Both the position numbers and the translations under genes were made by a program. A model generated the notes under the pieces. That model was not told the origin of the DNA. It saw only the letters and a list, made by a program, of their open reading frames with translations, and did no database searches. Positions 4,871 through 5,065 of a stretch of DNA of 5,065 nt are shown here, one piece after another; within the stretch, counting starts at the first letter, position 1; each line of letters opens with the position of its first letter. The DNA is from Thermoflexales bacterium (GTDB taxonomy: Bacteria > Chloroflexota > Anaerolineae > Fen-1058): contig JADGQE010000304.1 in the NCBI GenBank assembly GCA_017882055.1, forward strand, positions 1-5,065, in the 5' to 3' direction.

Positions 4871-4877
4871 CCTCCTT
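4871..4877 (-). promoter_or_regulatory. Shine-Dalgarno site deciding the start of the zinc-finger gene
   Basis: AAGGAGG on the minus strand is a strong ribosome binding site 5 nt before the ATG at 4863-4865. It overlaps the upstream in-frame GTG (4869-4871), which excludes that codon as the start. Confidence 0.75.
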
Positions 4878-4891
4878 CCTTTGGCGGCGTC

Positions 4892-4900
4892 ATTCTACCA
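4892..4900 (-). promoter_or_regulatory. Possible extended -10 promoter of the zinc-finger gene
   Basis: TGGTAGAAT on the minus strand is an extended -10 element (TGn followed by TAGAAT, five of six matches). Initiation about 7 nt downstream would give a leader of about 20 nt containing the strong Shine-Dalgarno. No -35 consensus is visible; that position is occupied by the heptamer array at 4904-4944. Confidence 0.42.
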
Positions 4901-4903
4901 CAG

Positions 4904-4944
4904 TGATACGTGCTGCGTGATGTTGATACGTGATACGTAATAGC
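4904..4944. repeat. Heptamer array (TGATACG) upstream of the zinc-finger gene
   Basis: The plus strand reads as consecutive units TGATACG, TGCTGCG, TGATGT (one base short), TGATACG, TGATACG, TAATAGC. Three units are identical, two of them directly adjacent (4924-4937). The array fills the space between the end of the upstream partial gene and the putative -10 element. Confidence 0.65.
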
Positions 4945-4955
4945 GATCTCACGCA

Positions 4956-5065
4956 TCAGTTTCGCACAACACCCAACTTCACATTCACGCCATCGATCTC
5001 ATCGTCATCGCTGGTGCCCTGCGGATCACCTTCCGTCATTCGATCGGCCAGCGTCTCGGACTGGA
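4956..5065 (-). CDS. C-terminal fragment of an unidentified protein
   Basis: An open frame enters from the right edge of the window and ends at a TGA (4956-4958). The visible 35 or so residues end in an acidic stretch, GTSDDDEIDG, followed by VNVKLGVVRN. I do not recognise the protein. Third codon positions are mostly G or C, as in the neighbouring genes, which supports coding. By synteny with Bacillus one might expect ileS here, but nothing seen confirms it. The gene ends 90 nt before the start of the zinc-finger gene. Confidence 0.5.
   Translation of the reverse strand, partial: QSETLADRMTEGDPQGTSDDDEIDGVNVKLGVVRN

Overview
The window is a compact bacterial chromosomal segment of roughly 55% GC by eye. 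Everything convincing reads on the minus strand. Reading right to left (5' to 3' on that strand), the order is: the C-terminal end of an unidentified CDS (4956-5065), a TraR/DksA-type C4 zinc-finger protein (4518-4865), two tandem signal peptidase II genes lspA (3697-4257 and 3139-3657), an RluD-type 23S rRNA pseudouridine synthase (2167-3096), a nitrilase-superfamily protein (1311-2123), a low-specificity L-threonine aldolase (222-1274), and tRNA-Asp(GTC) (87-160). There is no phage, plasmid, CRISPR or transposase gene. The longest gene-free stretch is about 260 bases (4258-4517).

Organism: the order zinc-finger protein, lspA, rluD matches the ylyA-lspA-ylyB order known next to ileS in Bacillus, so the core is a conserved housekeeping block. 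The GC content, the use of TTG and GTG starts, short heptameric tandem repeats and GTGTCTCCGTGG-type inverted repeats would fit a Chloroflexota-like or other environmental non-proteobacterial lineage. This assignment is a guess; the window has no decisive taxonomic marker.

Functionally, the lspA pair would cleave lipoprotein signal peptides at the membrane, RluD modifies helix 69 of 23S rRNA, the zinc-finger protein may act on RNA polymerase, and threonine aldolase feeds glycine metabolism. A near-consensus sigma-70 promoter (TTGACA, 17 bp, TATGAT) lies between ltaE and the tRNA, with a GC-rich discriminator of the kind associated with stringent control.

The unusual features are these. (1) The nitrilase homologue keeps the Glu and Lys of its triad but has Gly in place of the nucleophilic Cys. 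(2) lspA is duplicated in tandem with matching TTG starts, and the downstream copy has lost a conserved Arg next to the active-site region. (3) Two related imperfect inverted repeats of about 70 bp bracket the lspA pair, and one of them encodes the end of the downstream LspA. (4) Two unrelated heptamer arrays sit directly upstream of genes. I see no clear new multi-gene system; the strongest candidates for novelty are the divergent LspA pair and the Cys-less nitrilase homologue.
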